Shown piece by piece: positions 18,924 to 29,814 of a DNA stretch of 64,000 nucleotides. Position 1 is the stretch's first letter. Each line of letters starts with the position of its first letter. The DNA lies in the NCBI GenBank assembly GCA_030078075.1, contig CP119637.1, positions 434,001 through 498,000 of the forward strand. Direction: 5' to 3'. A program made the position numbers and the translations under genes. The notes beneath the pieces were generated by a model. That model did no database searches, was not told the origin of the DNA, and worked only from the letters and a program-made list of their open reading frames with translations. Source of the stretch: Crithidia sp. LVH-60A. Its lineage: Eukaryota > Euglenozoa > Kinetoplastea > Trypanosomatida > Trypanosomatidae.

Positions 18924-20468
18924 ATGACGTCAACCAACACCGTTGTGCAGGTGTACGTCAAGTGCAACAAGCTCAAGGACACTGATGTCACCTCGAAGAG
19001 TGACCCCTACGCGGTGCTCTACGAGACTACCGATAGGCGCACCTTTCGCATTGGCCAGACTGAGGTGATACGCGACAATCTTAATCCGCAATTCCAAACA
19101 TGCATCCCGGTAGATTACTTTTTCGAACTGCGCCAGACGATGCGGATAGAGATTTGGGACAAGGATAAGAAAACGCAGGACGATCCGCTGGGCAACGCCG
19201 AGTTCACGATGGGCCAGCTGATGTCTGCGCCTGCGTCTACGCTGACATTGCCCCTCACCATCAAGGGAACGGTGACGCTGACGGCCTCGTATGTTGGGTC
19301 GCAGCGCGGCACGGTGTCGGTCACCTTCCGCGGCCGTGATCTCAAGAAGATGGACTTGTTTGGTAAGTCGGACCCCTACTTCTTCCTCTACCGCCAGCTA
19401 CCCAATGGGCAGCGAGTGCAGAACTACAAGAGTGAGGTGATTGACAAGACGCTGAACCCGCAGTGGAAGCCGACGCCGCAGCTGGACCTGGCTAAGCTGT
19501 GCGGTGGTGAGATGGCCTCCCCCTGCATTGTATTTGAGTGTTTTGACAAGGATACCTTTAACGACGATGCAATGGGCAGCTTCATAGTCTCAGGTGAGCA
19601 GCTGCTCGCGGCCGGAGGGAAGGAGTTCGAGCTGACGATGAACAAGAAGGGCAAGACGAAGTCGTACGGGTTCATTGCGGTGGACCGGTGCGACTACGTG
19701 CGCAGCTACAGCTTCCCGGAGTACCTGCAGGGTGGGCTGCAGCTGAACATTGCCTTCTCGATCGACTTCACTGGGTCGAACGGGCCGGCGAACGACCCGC
19801 GCTCGCTGCACTTTTACGACCCGCAGAGGCCGAACAACTACATCCGCGCGATGCTTGCGGTGAGCAGCGTGGTGCAGGAGTACGACAGCGACCGCATGTT
19901 CCCCGCATACGGCTTTGGCGCGATTGCGCCGTTCACGAACGGCACGAGCCACTTCTTCCCGCTGAGCGGCAACCCCGCGAACGCGTACCTGAGCGGGATG
20001 CAGGCGGTGGTGGACACGTACGCTGGGCTGCTGCCGATGCTGCGCTTCAGCGGTCCGACGAACTTTGCGCCGACGATCCTGACGATGACCGGTGGTGCGC
20101 GGCAAGCGCGTGGCGTCTACACGATCCTGCTGATCCTGACGGACGGCGCGATCACGGACATGCAGGACACGATCGACGCCATTGTCGCTGCGGACGATGC
20201 CCCGCTGTCGATTGTGATTATCGGTGTCGGCAACGCGGACTTCAGCTCGATGGAGCAACTCGATTGCGACGGCGGTTTTTTGCGTGACCGCCGCGGACGC
20301 GTCGCACGGCGTGATTTAGTGCAATTTGTGCCGTTCAACCAGTTTGAGGGTCGGGATCCCGCAACGCTCTCTGCTGCGGTGCTGAAGGAGGTGCCGCTGC
20401 AGGTTGAGATGTGGGGCCGCATTGCTGGTGTTCTGCCGAATGCGTGTGGGGAGGCGCCTGCGAGCTAG
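18924..20468 (+). CDS. Copine-family protein, copy 2
   Basis: 514 residues with the order C2A-C2B-copine. C2A carries LKDTDVTSKSDPYAVLYE and WDKDKKTQDDPLGNAEFT. C2B carries LKKMDLFGKSDPYFFLYR and FDKDTFNDDAMGSF. Acidic Ca2+ ligands are kept in both. The stretch from about residue 231 (AAGGKEFELTMN) to about 455 is almost identical in protein and DNA to copies 3-5, whereas the N-terminal ~230 residues differ at many positions. Copy-specific differences include LDCDGG in place of LDGDGG. The C-terminal tail (GVLPNACGEAPAS) is unique. The start ATG at 18924 lies 16 nt after an AG acceptor. Likely a Ca2+-regulated membrane-binding protein; its partners are unknown. Confidence 0.95.
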   Translation: MTSTNTVVQVYVKCNKLKDTDVTSKSDPYAVLYETTDRRTFRIGQTEVIRDNLNPQFQTCIPVDYFFELRQTMRIEIWDKDKKTQDDPLGNAEFTMGQLMSAPASTLTLPLTIKGTVTLTASYVGSQRGTVSVTFRGRDLKKMDLFGKSDPYFFLYRQLPNGQRVQNYKSEVIDKTLNPQWKPTPQLDLAKLCGGEMASPCIVFECFDKDTFNDDAMGSFIVSGEQLLAAGGKEFELTMNKKGKTKSYGFIAVDRCDYVRSYSFPEYLQGGLQLNIAFSIDFTGSNGPANDPRSLHFYDPQRPNNYIRAMLAVSSVVQEYDSDRMFPAYGFGAIAPFTNGTSHFFPLSGNPANAYLSGMQAVVDTYAGLLPMLRFSGPTNFAPTILTMTGGARQARGVYTILLILTDGAITDMQDTIDAIVAADDAPLSIVIIGVGNADFSSMEQLDCDGGFLRDRRGRVARRDLVQFVPFNQFEGRDPATLSAAVLKEVPLQVEMWGRIAGVLPNACGEAPAS

Positions 20469-23400
20469 TGGCGTGCAAGTGTGCGTGGTGAGAGGATTAC
20501 ACTGGTACTAATCAATTCATGTTCTGCTGCGAGTCGCTTTCCGACGCACAAGTTTTTTATTACTGTTCAGTACTCTTCTCTTTTTTTTTGCATCTTTGTA
20601 TCTCTCACGTGTGATTCTTCCGGCTTTCTCCTCTGTGCTTTACTCTTTTCTTTTTTTGCATTGGAGGTTTTTTCTTGTTTCTCTTTCCCCACCTCAACGC
20701 CCATTCTGCTAATGAATTCACCGGTGAATGTGCCTGTCCGCAGTGTCCTCGTCGTTAATACCGACTTTTGCCGTGAGCGAGGAGACGCGCCGCTCATAGT
20801 GTAGAGAACATGGCGATTTGGGTGAGGCGTTAGAATGCGCGCCGTCACTGCTTCTATTTCTTTTTTCCTCGCATTTATATGTGGCGTAATGTCGCCTTCT
20901 TGTACCTTTCTTCGCTTTCTTTCTTTCCCTCTCACGTTTCAACTAAAAAATAAAAGAAAGTCCTCTTTTGACTCTTCTCACAGCAAAAGCGATGAGGAAA
21001 GTTTAGAATAAGACCGCTCTGTGAACGCCTGATAGAAGGGTAGAAAAAGAAAAGGTGGAGCTCAATGTGAAACAGCTTAGACGGAGACGCGAAGTATCAT
21101 GACGGACTGTTAACCTTGGCGGGAAGCAGTGCCTTTGTCATTCTCCTTTCTGGTGCAAATGACTTGAAGAACAGATTTGATGGCGCTGAAATGAACGAGG
21201 ATGGTCAGTATGAACTGACGCTGGTCTCCTTATCCGTGTCCTGAAGCAGTCGCAACGTGGTTTTGAGTGGAGTGGCGCCGGTTCTATCGACTACTGCGCA
21301 CTAATAATGTCGGTCTAATGCTTCTGCCTTTCTTCATTGAGCTCGCTCTATATCCACCTCTTGCGTTTTTCTTTCTCCCCCCGCTCAATTAAACCTCTCT
21401 ACGTCTTTATGTGCTGTGTAGGCGTTTGCGCAAAAAAAAAAAATGGGCGGTGCTGAAGGAAGACAATTTTATTCACAGCTGATTAGTGGGGCCTGCACAG
21501 CAGTGAGTTGCATCTTTGCTTAAGCGTGCAGCTGAGAACTTTGCCTCCTTTTTTTTTTACATATGTAGCTTAGCGCTGTGTAACGTGTGCACCACAGTGC
21601 CGTCCGCACTGTCACTGAGTGTGCAATAGAACGAAAGTGCCAGGCTGCAAACCTTCTTGAAGGCATTCGGGTTGTTTATGTGCCTGTCCTTTTCGCTTGA
21701 AGAAAAATCACATGTTTTTTCACAGCTAGAGGCTCCCAAAATTGTTTGCAGGGAGAATTTCAAAGTTTAAGTGAGTCGCTATCCCAGAATCGCTGTGACA
21801 ATTCACCGGCTGATATCTTTTCGCCGTTTGTGTAGAGATTTACCGCGATGCTATCTTCCTTGTAGAAAAACGGCATTCGTGAACTGCAACGGCTTGTTGC
21901 AGGCCCAGTCCTCTCCACATTCTTCCAAATCGGTTCTTGCGGCGTTCCGCGCGCAGGATCACGTTGAGGGCTCCACCTTTACCGTCTTATGTGCGGCTCC
22001 GCGAGGGGCTTTAGCGATAGGGTAACTCTAAAAGTCCCGCGATTGCTGCCGGCTCAGCGTGAGCTGAGTTCTTGGTGGTGAAGAGCGATGGGTTTTGTTT
22101 CTCCTCGTCCTGCGCCACGCCGTCATCTACTGCGTGGTCGGTCACGCATCACTGCCGGTACTTAACAACAGAGCCATTCTTTCATTAAAAAAAAATGTTG
22201 CGGTGTTGAGGCGCGTCGTGTGCTGCGCGTGCATCCTTAAGAACAAAAGGGAAACGGTACTGCGACATGCAAACCTTGTGGTCCGCAAGGCCACCGATGG
22301 ATCAAAGACCGTTCTTGTCGTGTTAGTTATAAGACGCCCGCCAATGACTTCCAGACGCATTCTTCAAGAAAGGGTCTGCTCGTACTGAGTCGGGCAAAGC
22401 GTTTCGGAGTCGGTCTTTGCAACCGGACCTTCCGTGTTTGGGGAGGTCAGCAGGTTGGTCTGTCTGATCCGCTGCAAAGTCACTCGTACTGCTGCCAGAA
22501 GAGTGCTTTTTCACACCTTCTCATGCAGCAGGCGTGGTCTATCGGTACATGTGTTACCGGTCATGATGTCAGCGATCATGTTGGTGAAATACTGCTTCAA
22601 TGCCACGCTCCGTCGGACACCTGTTAGGAGGCTCTTTTGACAGTGGTACGGCTTTCTCGCGTGGAGGTGAGGACAAATTTGCTGCTTGTCATCTCCGGTA
22701 CTGATATCGCACTGCTGAATGCCTCGTAGCTTGGCTGTAGCGTGTAGTGTTCCTACGACCGCTGCTATCGACTGGCACAGCGAGAAAGGTGCCCGACGTG
22801 TAGGAGCTGGTCTTCTGCTTCACAACGGCGTACGCAGAGATGGAAAGATAGGAGCGGCGAGACCCGAATTCCAGTTTCCTTTTTGCCTTCTCGGGCTAAG
22901 GTGTCCGTCTGCTGGCAGAGAGCGCGGCCGCACAAGCTCACTGCAAGGCTCTGCTCAGCGTGAAATTTGTCTCGTGGCCAGCGCGCCAGCGGCTGCATGC
23001 AACAGTCTCGACGAATCCTACGGACGCAATTTATTTAAAGCCGCGTTGTTCTCATATCACGTGTCTACTTCTGGAAGCCTCAGTGCGATAAAAGGCAGCT
23101 GTCCGCTTTCTCTTTCCTCTCGTTGAGTAAAAAAAAGAATTGTGCGCTGCAGATTTGTCGCGCCGGTCTTTTTTTCTCGACGCTTGCGCTGTTTGACAGC
23201 GTGACATGAGAATACAAGGAAGATAGAATGGGGGTAGTAACACCACTTGTGGAAGCAGCCAGATATCGATTGCATAACTTGCAATGCTGCTCGCAATGCT
23301 ATTTTTTTTTTTTTTGCCTCCCGTCCGCGGTGAGTATGCACAAAAAAAATAAAGGTAGAAATAAGGTACTCTCAACGATGCACGAGAGGGAGAGGCAGCA

Positions 23401-24081
23401 GTCGTTAGTTTCCAGGAGAACCAACAACTCTTGAGTTTTAGCGAGTTAACTGATGCACATCACATCATGGCGGAGCTGCTACCTGAAACCGCTGTTGAAA
23501 GAGTCTTGGTGCAGCTCGAGAGTTTCCAGTCTTGCGACGTGTTCGCACTCTTGCAAGTAGGTCACGGGTTCCATTGGCATGCATATATGAAACGTTTCTC
23601 TTTTTATTTTAAGAAGTTCACTACTCGCTTGTCTCTCTTTTTTATGTACGGTATGGCGCTAATCTACTAGAAGCTCTCAGGATTCCACCTCGATTCATCA
23701 AACCCAAAGAATCAGTGTTATTAATTCTTCGTTCTTTCCCCACTCTTATTAACCCATTTTTGTTGACTCACCAGCAACTTCGACCTCCTCGCAGCATTTC
23801 ATAAAAGTAAAAACTATTTGGTGTTATGAAGCAATTTTAGCGTTGAAAATCCTCGCTTTTTTTTTTCTCCTGCCTCTTGCCACAACGATTTTACCGAGCA
23901 GGTTTTCAATAACTCGTCTTTTTTTTCCTCTTTGCTTCACTTCTTTCCACCTCTGCTTTCAACTTTTTCACCTCTACTATAGAAACAAAAACCATTTGTT
24001 CCGTTATTGACACCGCAACGGACAGTCTGCAGGTGCTTCGGTTCTCGATTTGCGCCTTTTTCTTGCCCACTTCCCTTTACG
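20469..24081. other. Long anomalous spacer between copine copies 2 and 3
   Basis: 3.6 kb, more than twice the other array spacers. The flanks (20469-21000 and 23700-24081) are normal T-rich UTR sequence. The core, roughly 21770-23060, is more GC-rich with few homopolymers and contains short open frames on both strands, the longest being 135 codons at 22719-23126. None gives a recognisable protein. It could be an eroded gene, a degenerate retroposon of the kind common in trypanosomatid UTRs, or simply unusual UTR. I could not identify target-site duplications or a retroposon signature. Confidence 0.4.
23915..23982 (+). promoter_or_regulatory. Predicted spliced-leader acceptor (copine copy 3)
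   Basis: Pyrimidine-rich sequence from 23915 leads to TATAG with the AG at 23981-23982, giving a 99-nt 5' UTR. An in-frame upstream extension from 24007 would fall inside this UTR. The ATG at 24082 was preferred because it aligns with the starts of the other copies. Confidence 0.5.
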
Positions 24082-25617
24082 ATGACGTCTGCGAGCACCG
24101 TGGTGCAGGTGTACGTCAAGTGCAACAAGCTCAAGGACACTGATGTCACCTCGAAGAGTGACCCCTACGCGGTGCTCTTTGAGACCACCGGCGGAAGCCG
24201 TTCGCGTCTCGGCCAGACTGAAGTCGTGAAAAACAACCTCAACCCGGAGTTCAAAACGAACATCGCCGTCTCCTACTTTTTCGAGGTGCGCCAGACGATG
24301 CGGGTGGAGATTTGGGACAAGGACGTGAGGACGCAGGACGATCCGCTGGGCAACGCCGAGTTCACGATGGGCCAGCTGATGTCTTCGCGTGGCTCGACGC
24401 TGACGCTGCCCCTCACCATCAAGGGAACAGTGACGCTAACGGCCTCGTATGTTGGGTCGCAGCGCGGCACGGTGTCTGTCACCTTCCGTGGTCGTGATCT
24501 CAAAAAGATGGATTTTTTTGGCAAGTCGGACCCCTACTTCTTTCTTTACCGCCAGCTGGCGAGCGGACAGCGGGCAAAAGTGTACAAGAGTGAGGTGATT
24601 GACAAGACGCTGAACCCGCAGTGGAAGCCGACGCCGCAGCTCGATTTAGCCCAACTTTGTGGTGGCGACCCTGTTTCTCCCTCTATCCTCTTCGAGTGCT
24701 TCGATGAGGATACGGGTAAGGATGACGCAATGGGCAGCTTCATAATGACCGGTGAGCAGCTGCTCGCGGCCGGTGGGAAGGAGTTTGAGCTGACGATGAA
24801 CAAGAAGGGCAAGACGAAGTCGTACGGGTTCATTGCGGTGGACCGGTGCGACTACGTGCGCAGCTACAGCTTCCCGGAGTACCTGCAGGGTGGGCTGCAG
24901 CTGAACATCGCCTTCTCGATCGACTTCACTGGGTCGAACGGGCCGGCGAACGACCCGCGCTCACTGCACTTCTACGACCCGCAGAGGCCGAACAACTACA
25001 TCCGCGCGATGCTTGCGGTGAGCAGCGTGGTGCAGGAGTACGACAGCGACCGCATGTTCCCCGCGTACGGCTTTGGCGCGATTGCGCCGTTCACGAACGG
25101 CACGAGCCACTTCTTCCCGCTGAGCGGCAACCCCGCGAACGCGTACCTGAGCGGGATGCAGGCGGTGGTGGACACGTACGCTGGGCTGCTGCCGATGCTG
25201 CGCTTCAGCGGCCCGACGAACTTTGCGCCGACGATCCTGACGATGACCGGTGGTGCGCGGCAGGCGCGTGGCGTCTACACGATCCTGCTGATCCTGACGG
25301 ACGGCGCGATCACGGACATGCAGGACACGATCGACGCCATTGTCGCTGCGGACGATGCCCCGCTGTCGATTGTGATCATCGGCATCGGCAACGCAGACTT
25401 CAGCTCGATGGAGCAGCTGGACGGTGACGGTGGCGTGCTTTGTGATCGAAGTCGCCGTGCTGCACGACGCGATGTTGTGCAATTTGTGCCATTCAACCAG
25501 TTCGAAGGGAAAGATCCGTCGATGCTGGCGGCTGCGGTGCTGAAGGAGGTGCCGCTGCAGGTGGAGATGTGGGGCCGCATATGCGGCCTTAATCCCGCAA
25601 CTGCATGCGCACGTTGA
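24082..25617 (+). CDS. Copine-family protein, copy 3
   Basis: 511 residues from the ATG at 24082, chosen because MTSASTVVQVYVKC aligns with the starts of copies 2, 4 and 5. C2A and C2B both keep acidic loops (WDKDVRTQDDPLGN; FDEDTGKDDAMGSF). From ~residue 231 the sequence is essentially identical to copies 2, 4 and 5. The tail (WGRICGLNPATACAR) is identical to that of copy 4 and different from copies 2 and 5, which links copies 3 and 4. The vWA-like domain keeps the DFTGSN MIDAS-type motif and the GNADFSSME motif. Role as for the other copines: Ca2+-dependent phospholipid binding and recruitment of partners. Confidence 0.95.
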   Translation: MTSASTVVQVYVKCNKLKDTDVTSKSDPYAVLFETTGGSRSRLGQTEVVKNNLNPEFKTNIAVSYFFEVRQTMRVEIWDKDVRTQDDPLGNAEFTMGQLMSSRGSTLTLPLTIKGTVTLTASYVGSQRGTVSVTFRGRDLKKMDFFGKSDPYFFLYRQLASGQRAKVYKSEVIDKTLNPQWKPTPQLDLAQLCGGDPVSPSILFECFDEDTGKDDAMGSFIMTGEQLLAAGGKEFELTMNKKGKTKSYGFIAVDRCDYVRSYSFPEYLQGGLQLNIAFSIDFTGSNGPANDPRSLHFYDPQRPNNYIRAMLAVSSVVQEYDSDRMFPAYGFGAIAPFTNGTSHFFPLSGNPANAYLSGMQAVVDTYAGLLPMLRFSGPTNFAPTILTMTGGARQARGVYTILLILTDGAITDMQDTIDAIVAADDAPLSIVIIGIGNADFSSMEQLDGDGGVLCDRSRRAARRDVVQFVPFNQFEGKDPSMLAAAVLKEVPLQVEMWGRICGLNPATACAR

Positions 25618-26961
25618 TTATAGTTAGAGCTGTGGAGGAGGGCTTTAGCTTTCATAGTCTGCGGCGTAATTGGGGTCGGCGGCGACGTCAATCGACGAAG
25701 CTTTTACGGAGGTACGACTGCGGTCTAAAGAGAGGTTTTTTTTTTTGATTTCTAAAATATGACTCTTCGTCGTATTCCATGCAATGAGCCATTTTAACAC
25801 TTTGTTTTGTGCGAGCTGTACGACAGATAATAATGAAGAAAGCTGCATGGTTGTGGTGTATAACCTCTTTTTGCCGTGGACTCCAGCACGTTTCTCATCC
25901 TGCAGAAAAGGCTTTATTTTTGTCGCCTTTGCAGCTGCACATCGGGACGCATGTTGAGCGCCAAATTTGATCCAATTCATCGACGTAGCTGAGTGACTTT
26001 ATTTTTGTATGTGTGGGTGTTTTGACGCGTGACGTGTCGTCTCTACTTCCACGCCCCGTTAGCTACTCTTTCTTTTTTTTCACAACGCGGTTGGATGGAA
26101 AGAGAGACAAGTTCATGCTGAGATTACTGACTTGCTGTTCCCTTCTCTTGCATTTTTTTGTGTAAATTTCACCATTTTTTCTACCACCGAAGGAACGCGT
26201 CTGCGATCTACTTCTGTCTTTTCTTCTTCAGCTTTTCCTTGTACCACTAGGTGTGCATGCTTCGACTAAACTGTTTAGTAGGGCACTTGCTTTTTTTTTT
26301 AAATGCTGGCCACTGCCACTGCTTTTGCAACACAGTGAACTTGTATCTTTAAAAAAGAAATCTTGCAGTGACCAGCTGAAGGGACTGGGGGGCTCGGTGC
26401 AATGGGATGAATTTGATTGGAAGTGCTGAACCACTTTGCGTATGTTTGTGGGCTCTTCACAAAATAAGGAACGCTCAATAGATATATCCACAAAAAAAGG
26501 AAAAAGGAAAACAGCATTGCTACTTTAAAGTGTTACGTTGCAAACTGTTTTTTTTTTCTTCCCCGAAGCACTGCAACTTTTAAGTTAAAGCTGCTGTCAT
26601 AGAGCCTGAAAAATTAATGTTCCGATGCCTGCCATTCTGGGAAGCCTTATTTGAACTTTCGCAACCATTTCTGTCCTTCTGCTTTTTTCCCACATCATAT
26701 TACATATTAATTTGTATTTCACTCCCTCGTTCAATGCAGCGCGTTGTAGAACGTTCACTTTCTTTTCTCGTCCCACTACTGACCAAATCAGTGAAAGGAA
26801 AACAACACACCTTTTTATTCTACTAGCCCACTTTTATTAACCTAGAAAATCTTGTCAATTTTTGATCTCTCTTTAGCTTTCTCCGCTCTTCTACGACAAA
26901 AACAAAAAGAAGGGCACCATAGACTTTAATCTCCTTTTCTTCGTTCCTTCGCTGCCCTCCA
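25618..26961. other. Spacer between copine copies 3 and 4
   Basis: About 1.34 kb, AT-rich. Its middle part (~25976-26275) is recognisably related to the sequence downstream of copy 4. No gene is supported. A weak pyrimidine tract with an AG at 26875-26876 is a candidate acceptor for copy 4. Confidence 0.6.
25976..26275 (+). repeat. Duplicated 3' flank, unit A (downstream of copine copy 3)
   Basis: Shares an ordered series of blocks with 28843-29140: 'gacgt/gcagt', 'gcgtgacgt', 'gtctacttc', 'cacaa..gg', 'ttgctgttc', 'ttcttgca' and 'gcatgc'. The order and spacing are similar, with intervening substitutions and small gaps. This indicates that the gene was duplicated with its 3' UTR. Confidence 0.55.
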
Positions 26962-28497
26962 ATGGCAACCACTCACACCACCGTTCAGGTGTACGTCAAG
27001 TGCAACAAGCTCAAGGACACCGATGTCACCTCCAAGGCCGACCCCTACGCGGTGCTCTACGAGACCACCGACGGGGCAAAGGTGTCGCTGGGTCGCACTG
27101 AGGTAATTGCGAACAACCTCAACCCGGAGTTCAAAACGAACATCGCCGTCTCCTACTTCTTTGAGGTGCGCCAGACAATGCGAGTGGAGATTTGGGACAA
27201 GGACGTGAAGACGCAGGACGATCCGCTGGGCAACGCCGAGTTCACGATGGGCCAGCTGATGTCTTCTCGCGGCTCGACGCTGACATTGCCTCTGTCCGTG
27301 AAGGGAACAGTAACGCTAACGGCCTCGTATGTTGGGTCGCAGCGCGGCACGGTGTCTGTCAGCTTCCGCGGCCGCGATCTCAAGAAGATGGACTTGTTCA
27401 GCAAGTCGGACCCGTACCTGATCCTGAGTAGGCTCCTAGCCAGCGGTCAGAAGGCGAAGGTGTTTCAAACTGAGTGTATCAACAACACACTGAATCCGCA
27501 GTGGAAGCCGACGCCGCAGCTGGACTTGGTGGATATGTGTGGCGGTGACCTCAGCGGTCCGTGTGTGCACGTCGAGTGTTTCGACGAGGATCCGGGCCAG
27601 GACGAGTCAATGGGCAGCTTTGTTGTCGCTGGTGAGCAACTGCTCGCGGCCGGAGGGAAGGAGTTCGAGCTGACGATGAACAAGAAGGGCAAGACGAAGT
27701 CGTACGGGTTCATTGCGGTGGACCGGTGCGACTACGTGCGCAGCTACAGCTTCCCGGAGTACCTGCAGGGTGGGCTGCAGCTGAACATCGCCTTCTCGAT
27801 CGACTTCACCGGGTCGAACGGGCCGGCGAACGACCCGCGCTCACTGCACTTCTACGACCCGCAGAGGCCGAACAACTACATCCGCGCGATGCTTGCGGTG
27901 AGCAGCGTGGTGCAGGAGTACGACAGCGACCGCATGTTCCCCGCGTACGGCTTTGGCGCGATTGCGCCGTTCACGAACGGCACGAGCCACTTCTTCCCGC
28001 TGAGCGGCAACCCCGCGAACGCGTACCTGAGCGGGATGCAGGCGGTGGTGGACACGTACGCTGGGCTGCTGCCGATGCTGCGCTTCAGCGGCCCGACGAA
28101 CTTTGCGCCGACGATCCTGACGATGACCGGTGGTGCGCGGCAGGCGCGTGGCGTCTACACGATCCTGCTGATCCTGACGGACGGCGCGATCACGGACATG
28201 CAGGACACGATCGACGCCATTGTCGCTGCGGACGATGCCCCGCTGTCGATTGTGATCATCGGCATCGGCAACGCAGACTTTAGCTCGATGGAGCAGCTGG
28301 ACGGTGACGGCGGTGTGTTGCGCGACCGCCACCGTCGTGCTGCACGACGCGATGTTGTGCAATTTGTGCCATTCAACCAGTTCGAAGGAAAGGATCCGTC
28401 GAAGCTGGCGGCTGCGGTGCTGAAGGAGGTGCCGCTGCAGGTGGAGATGTGGGGCCGCATATGCGGCCTTAATCCCGCAACTGCGTGTGCGCGGTAG
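26962..28497 (+). CDS. Copine-family protein, copy 4
   Basis: 511 residues. The N-terminal ~105 residues (starting MATTHTTVQVYVKCNKLKDT) are identical to copy 5, and the C-terminal tail (GLNPATACAR) is identical to copy 3, so this copy is a mosaic of its two neighbours. C2A (WDKDVKTQDDPLGN) and C2B (LKKMDLFSKSDPYLILSR; FDEDPGQDESMGSF) keep acidic Ca2+ ligands. The copine/vWA domain is the same as in copies 2, 3 and 5 with the DFTGSN motif. Predicted Ca2+-responsive membrane-binding adaptor; five nearby copies suggest a dosage requirement or divergent C2 lipid/Ca2+ specificities. Confidence 0.95.
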   Translation: MATTHTTVQVYVKCNKLKDTDVTSKADPYAVLYETTDGAKVSLGRTEVIANNLNPEFKTNIAVSYFFEVRQTMRVEIWDKDVKTQDDPLGNAEFTMGQLMSSRGSTLTLPLSVKGTVTLTASYVGSQRGTVSVSFRGRDLKKMDLFSKSDPYLILSRLLASGQKAKVFQTECINNTLNPQWKPTPQLDLVDMCGGDLSGPCVHVECFDEDPGQDESMGSFVVAGEQLLAAGGKEFELTMNKKGKTKSYGFIAVDRCDYVRSYSFPEYLQGGLQLNIAFSIDFTGSNGPANDPRSLHFYDPQRPNNYIRAMLAVSSVVQEYDSDRMFPAYGFGAIAPFTNGTSHFFPLSGNPANAYLSGMQAVVDTYAGLLPMLRFSGPTNFAPTILTMTGGARQARGVYTILLILTDGAITDMQDTIDAIVAADDAPLSIVIIGIGNADFSSMEQLDGDGGVLRDRHRRAARRDVVQFVPFNQFEGKDPSKLAAAVLKEVPLQVEMWGRICGLNPATACAR

Positions 28498-28842
28498 AGC
28501 GTGTTACGCTTTGGGAATCAGTGACTCCCGTGGAAAGCGATGGCACCATTGTCAACATGTTGTACATTTCGTTCCAATTTGCATTGGTTTAAAAACGGTG
28601 CTGATAAGCAGGCAGGCGTTGCTCATTTTTGTGCTTTTGTATCTGTACTTTCTCTGCTCGGTGCCCCCACTACACTTTTTTGCTTTTTGTGGCGTGTACT
28701 GGTGGCGAAAACGGTTCTCGCTTTTCTTCTTGGCGATTTGGGATTCGCTGTAAGCCGCAGCAATTGATTGTCTCAGATTTTTTCTTTTCCAGTTTCACCT
28801 GCTGCACTTTTGAAAGAAACTGGTGAATCTAATTCCCACGCA

Positions 28843-29140
28843 TGTCACCGACGCAGTTAGGTAGCCTTGTTTTTTTGTGTACGTTTCGAGGCGTGACGTA
28901 ACGTGTCTACTTCTACGTCTTGTCTGTTATGATTGTGTTTCACAATCTGGTTTTGGTGGAAATGTGAACTTCTTCATATTGGGCTTATCGAGTTGCTGTT
29001 CTCTTTTCTTGCACTTTTCTTTTCTGTTATATCCATCATCGTCCTGCCTCTAAACGACGTCGTCCGCGGTCTAATTTGCTATAAAACCTTAACGCTACTT
29101 TTTCCTGAATCATTAGATGCGCATGCCTCAGGAAAATCTT
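28843..29140 (+). repeat. Duplicated 3' flank, unit B (downstream of copine copy 4)
   Basis: Partner of 25976-26275, with matching blocks in the same order. It is diverged, so the duplication is older than the last homogenisation of the coding regions. Confidence 0.55.
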
Positions 29141-29718
29141 TCAAACATTAGTTTTCGTTTTCTTTTTTCTATTTTCAAGAGCTCGCTCACACTGCTGTTG
29201 ACACTCGGTGAGTTTTTACAATTTTTGGTTCAGATTTTATTGATTGTGAGGTTCAACGCGTGATTGCGCGGCGGGCACAGTCTGCAGGAAATCTCAAGCT
29301 TAAAAATAGACTTCCACTATACTTGCGTGCGTACTCTCTCTTGTAGGAAAGAAGCGCGTTTTTTGATGGTGCTCTGCGTCTGAAAACAACGTTGTAGACT
29401 GATCTATGTAGAGCATGCATATATGCGTCATTGCCGCAGCGAATACCCAGACACGCTGATGGTTGTTGAGAGAAGTTTGATCGTTAAGGCAGTCGAAACC
29501 ATCTTTTTTCGTGCTTGGAACCACCAAATCTTTTTAAAAACTTTTTTTTCTGACGGCCGCATCTCTCTCCTTTCTTGATACATACATGTTCTGTTGACTA
29601 CAGTGCGTTCAAGCAAGTGGTCCTCTCTTTACTTCTATAAGAGAAACGCGACAACAACAAGCACAACACCGTCTACAGCTACATTTTTAGTTTGGGTAAC
29701 AATTCAAACTTGAATGTG

Positions 29719-29746
29719 CTTTTTTTTTGTCTTCATTCCTACTAAG
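29719..29746 (+). promoter_or_regulatory. Predicted spliced-leader acceptor (copine copy 5)
   Basis: A T-rich tract (29719-29743) with its first AG at 29745-29746, giving a 68-nt 5' UTR before the ATG at 29815. It excludes upstream in-frame non-ATG starts. Confidence 0.55.
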
Positions 29747-29814
29747 TTTATTTGGCTTTATTGAAGGAAGTCATATTTCTCTCCTTCACCCGCGGCTCTT
29801 CTCACGACCCTGCA

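Larger units (their letters stand above)
28498..29814. other. Spacer between copine copies 4 and 5
   Basis: About 1.3 kb, T-rich, containing the second copy of the duplicated flank (28843-29140). No open frame is credible. The right end has the acceptor region of copy 5. Confidence 0.6.

Noticed and set aside
21145-21243. Short frame in the copine spacer with a faint C2-like look (GANDLKNRFDGAEM)
   Set aside because: Too short and does not align with the copine C2 domains beyond a few residues; likely chance.
22719-23126. 135-codon frame in the copine 2-3 spacer, considered as a gene or retroposon fragment
   Set aside because: No recognisable reverse transcriptase, RNase H or other signature could be read on either strand; reported only as an anomalous spacer.
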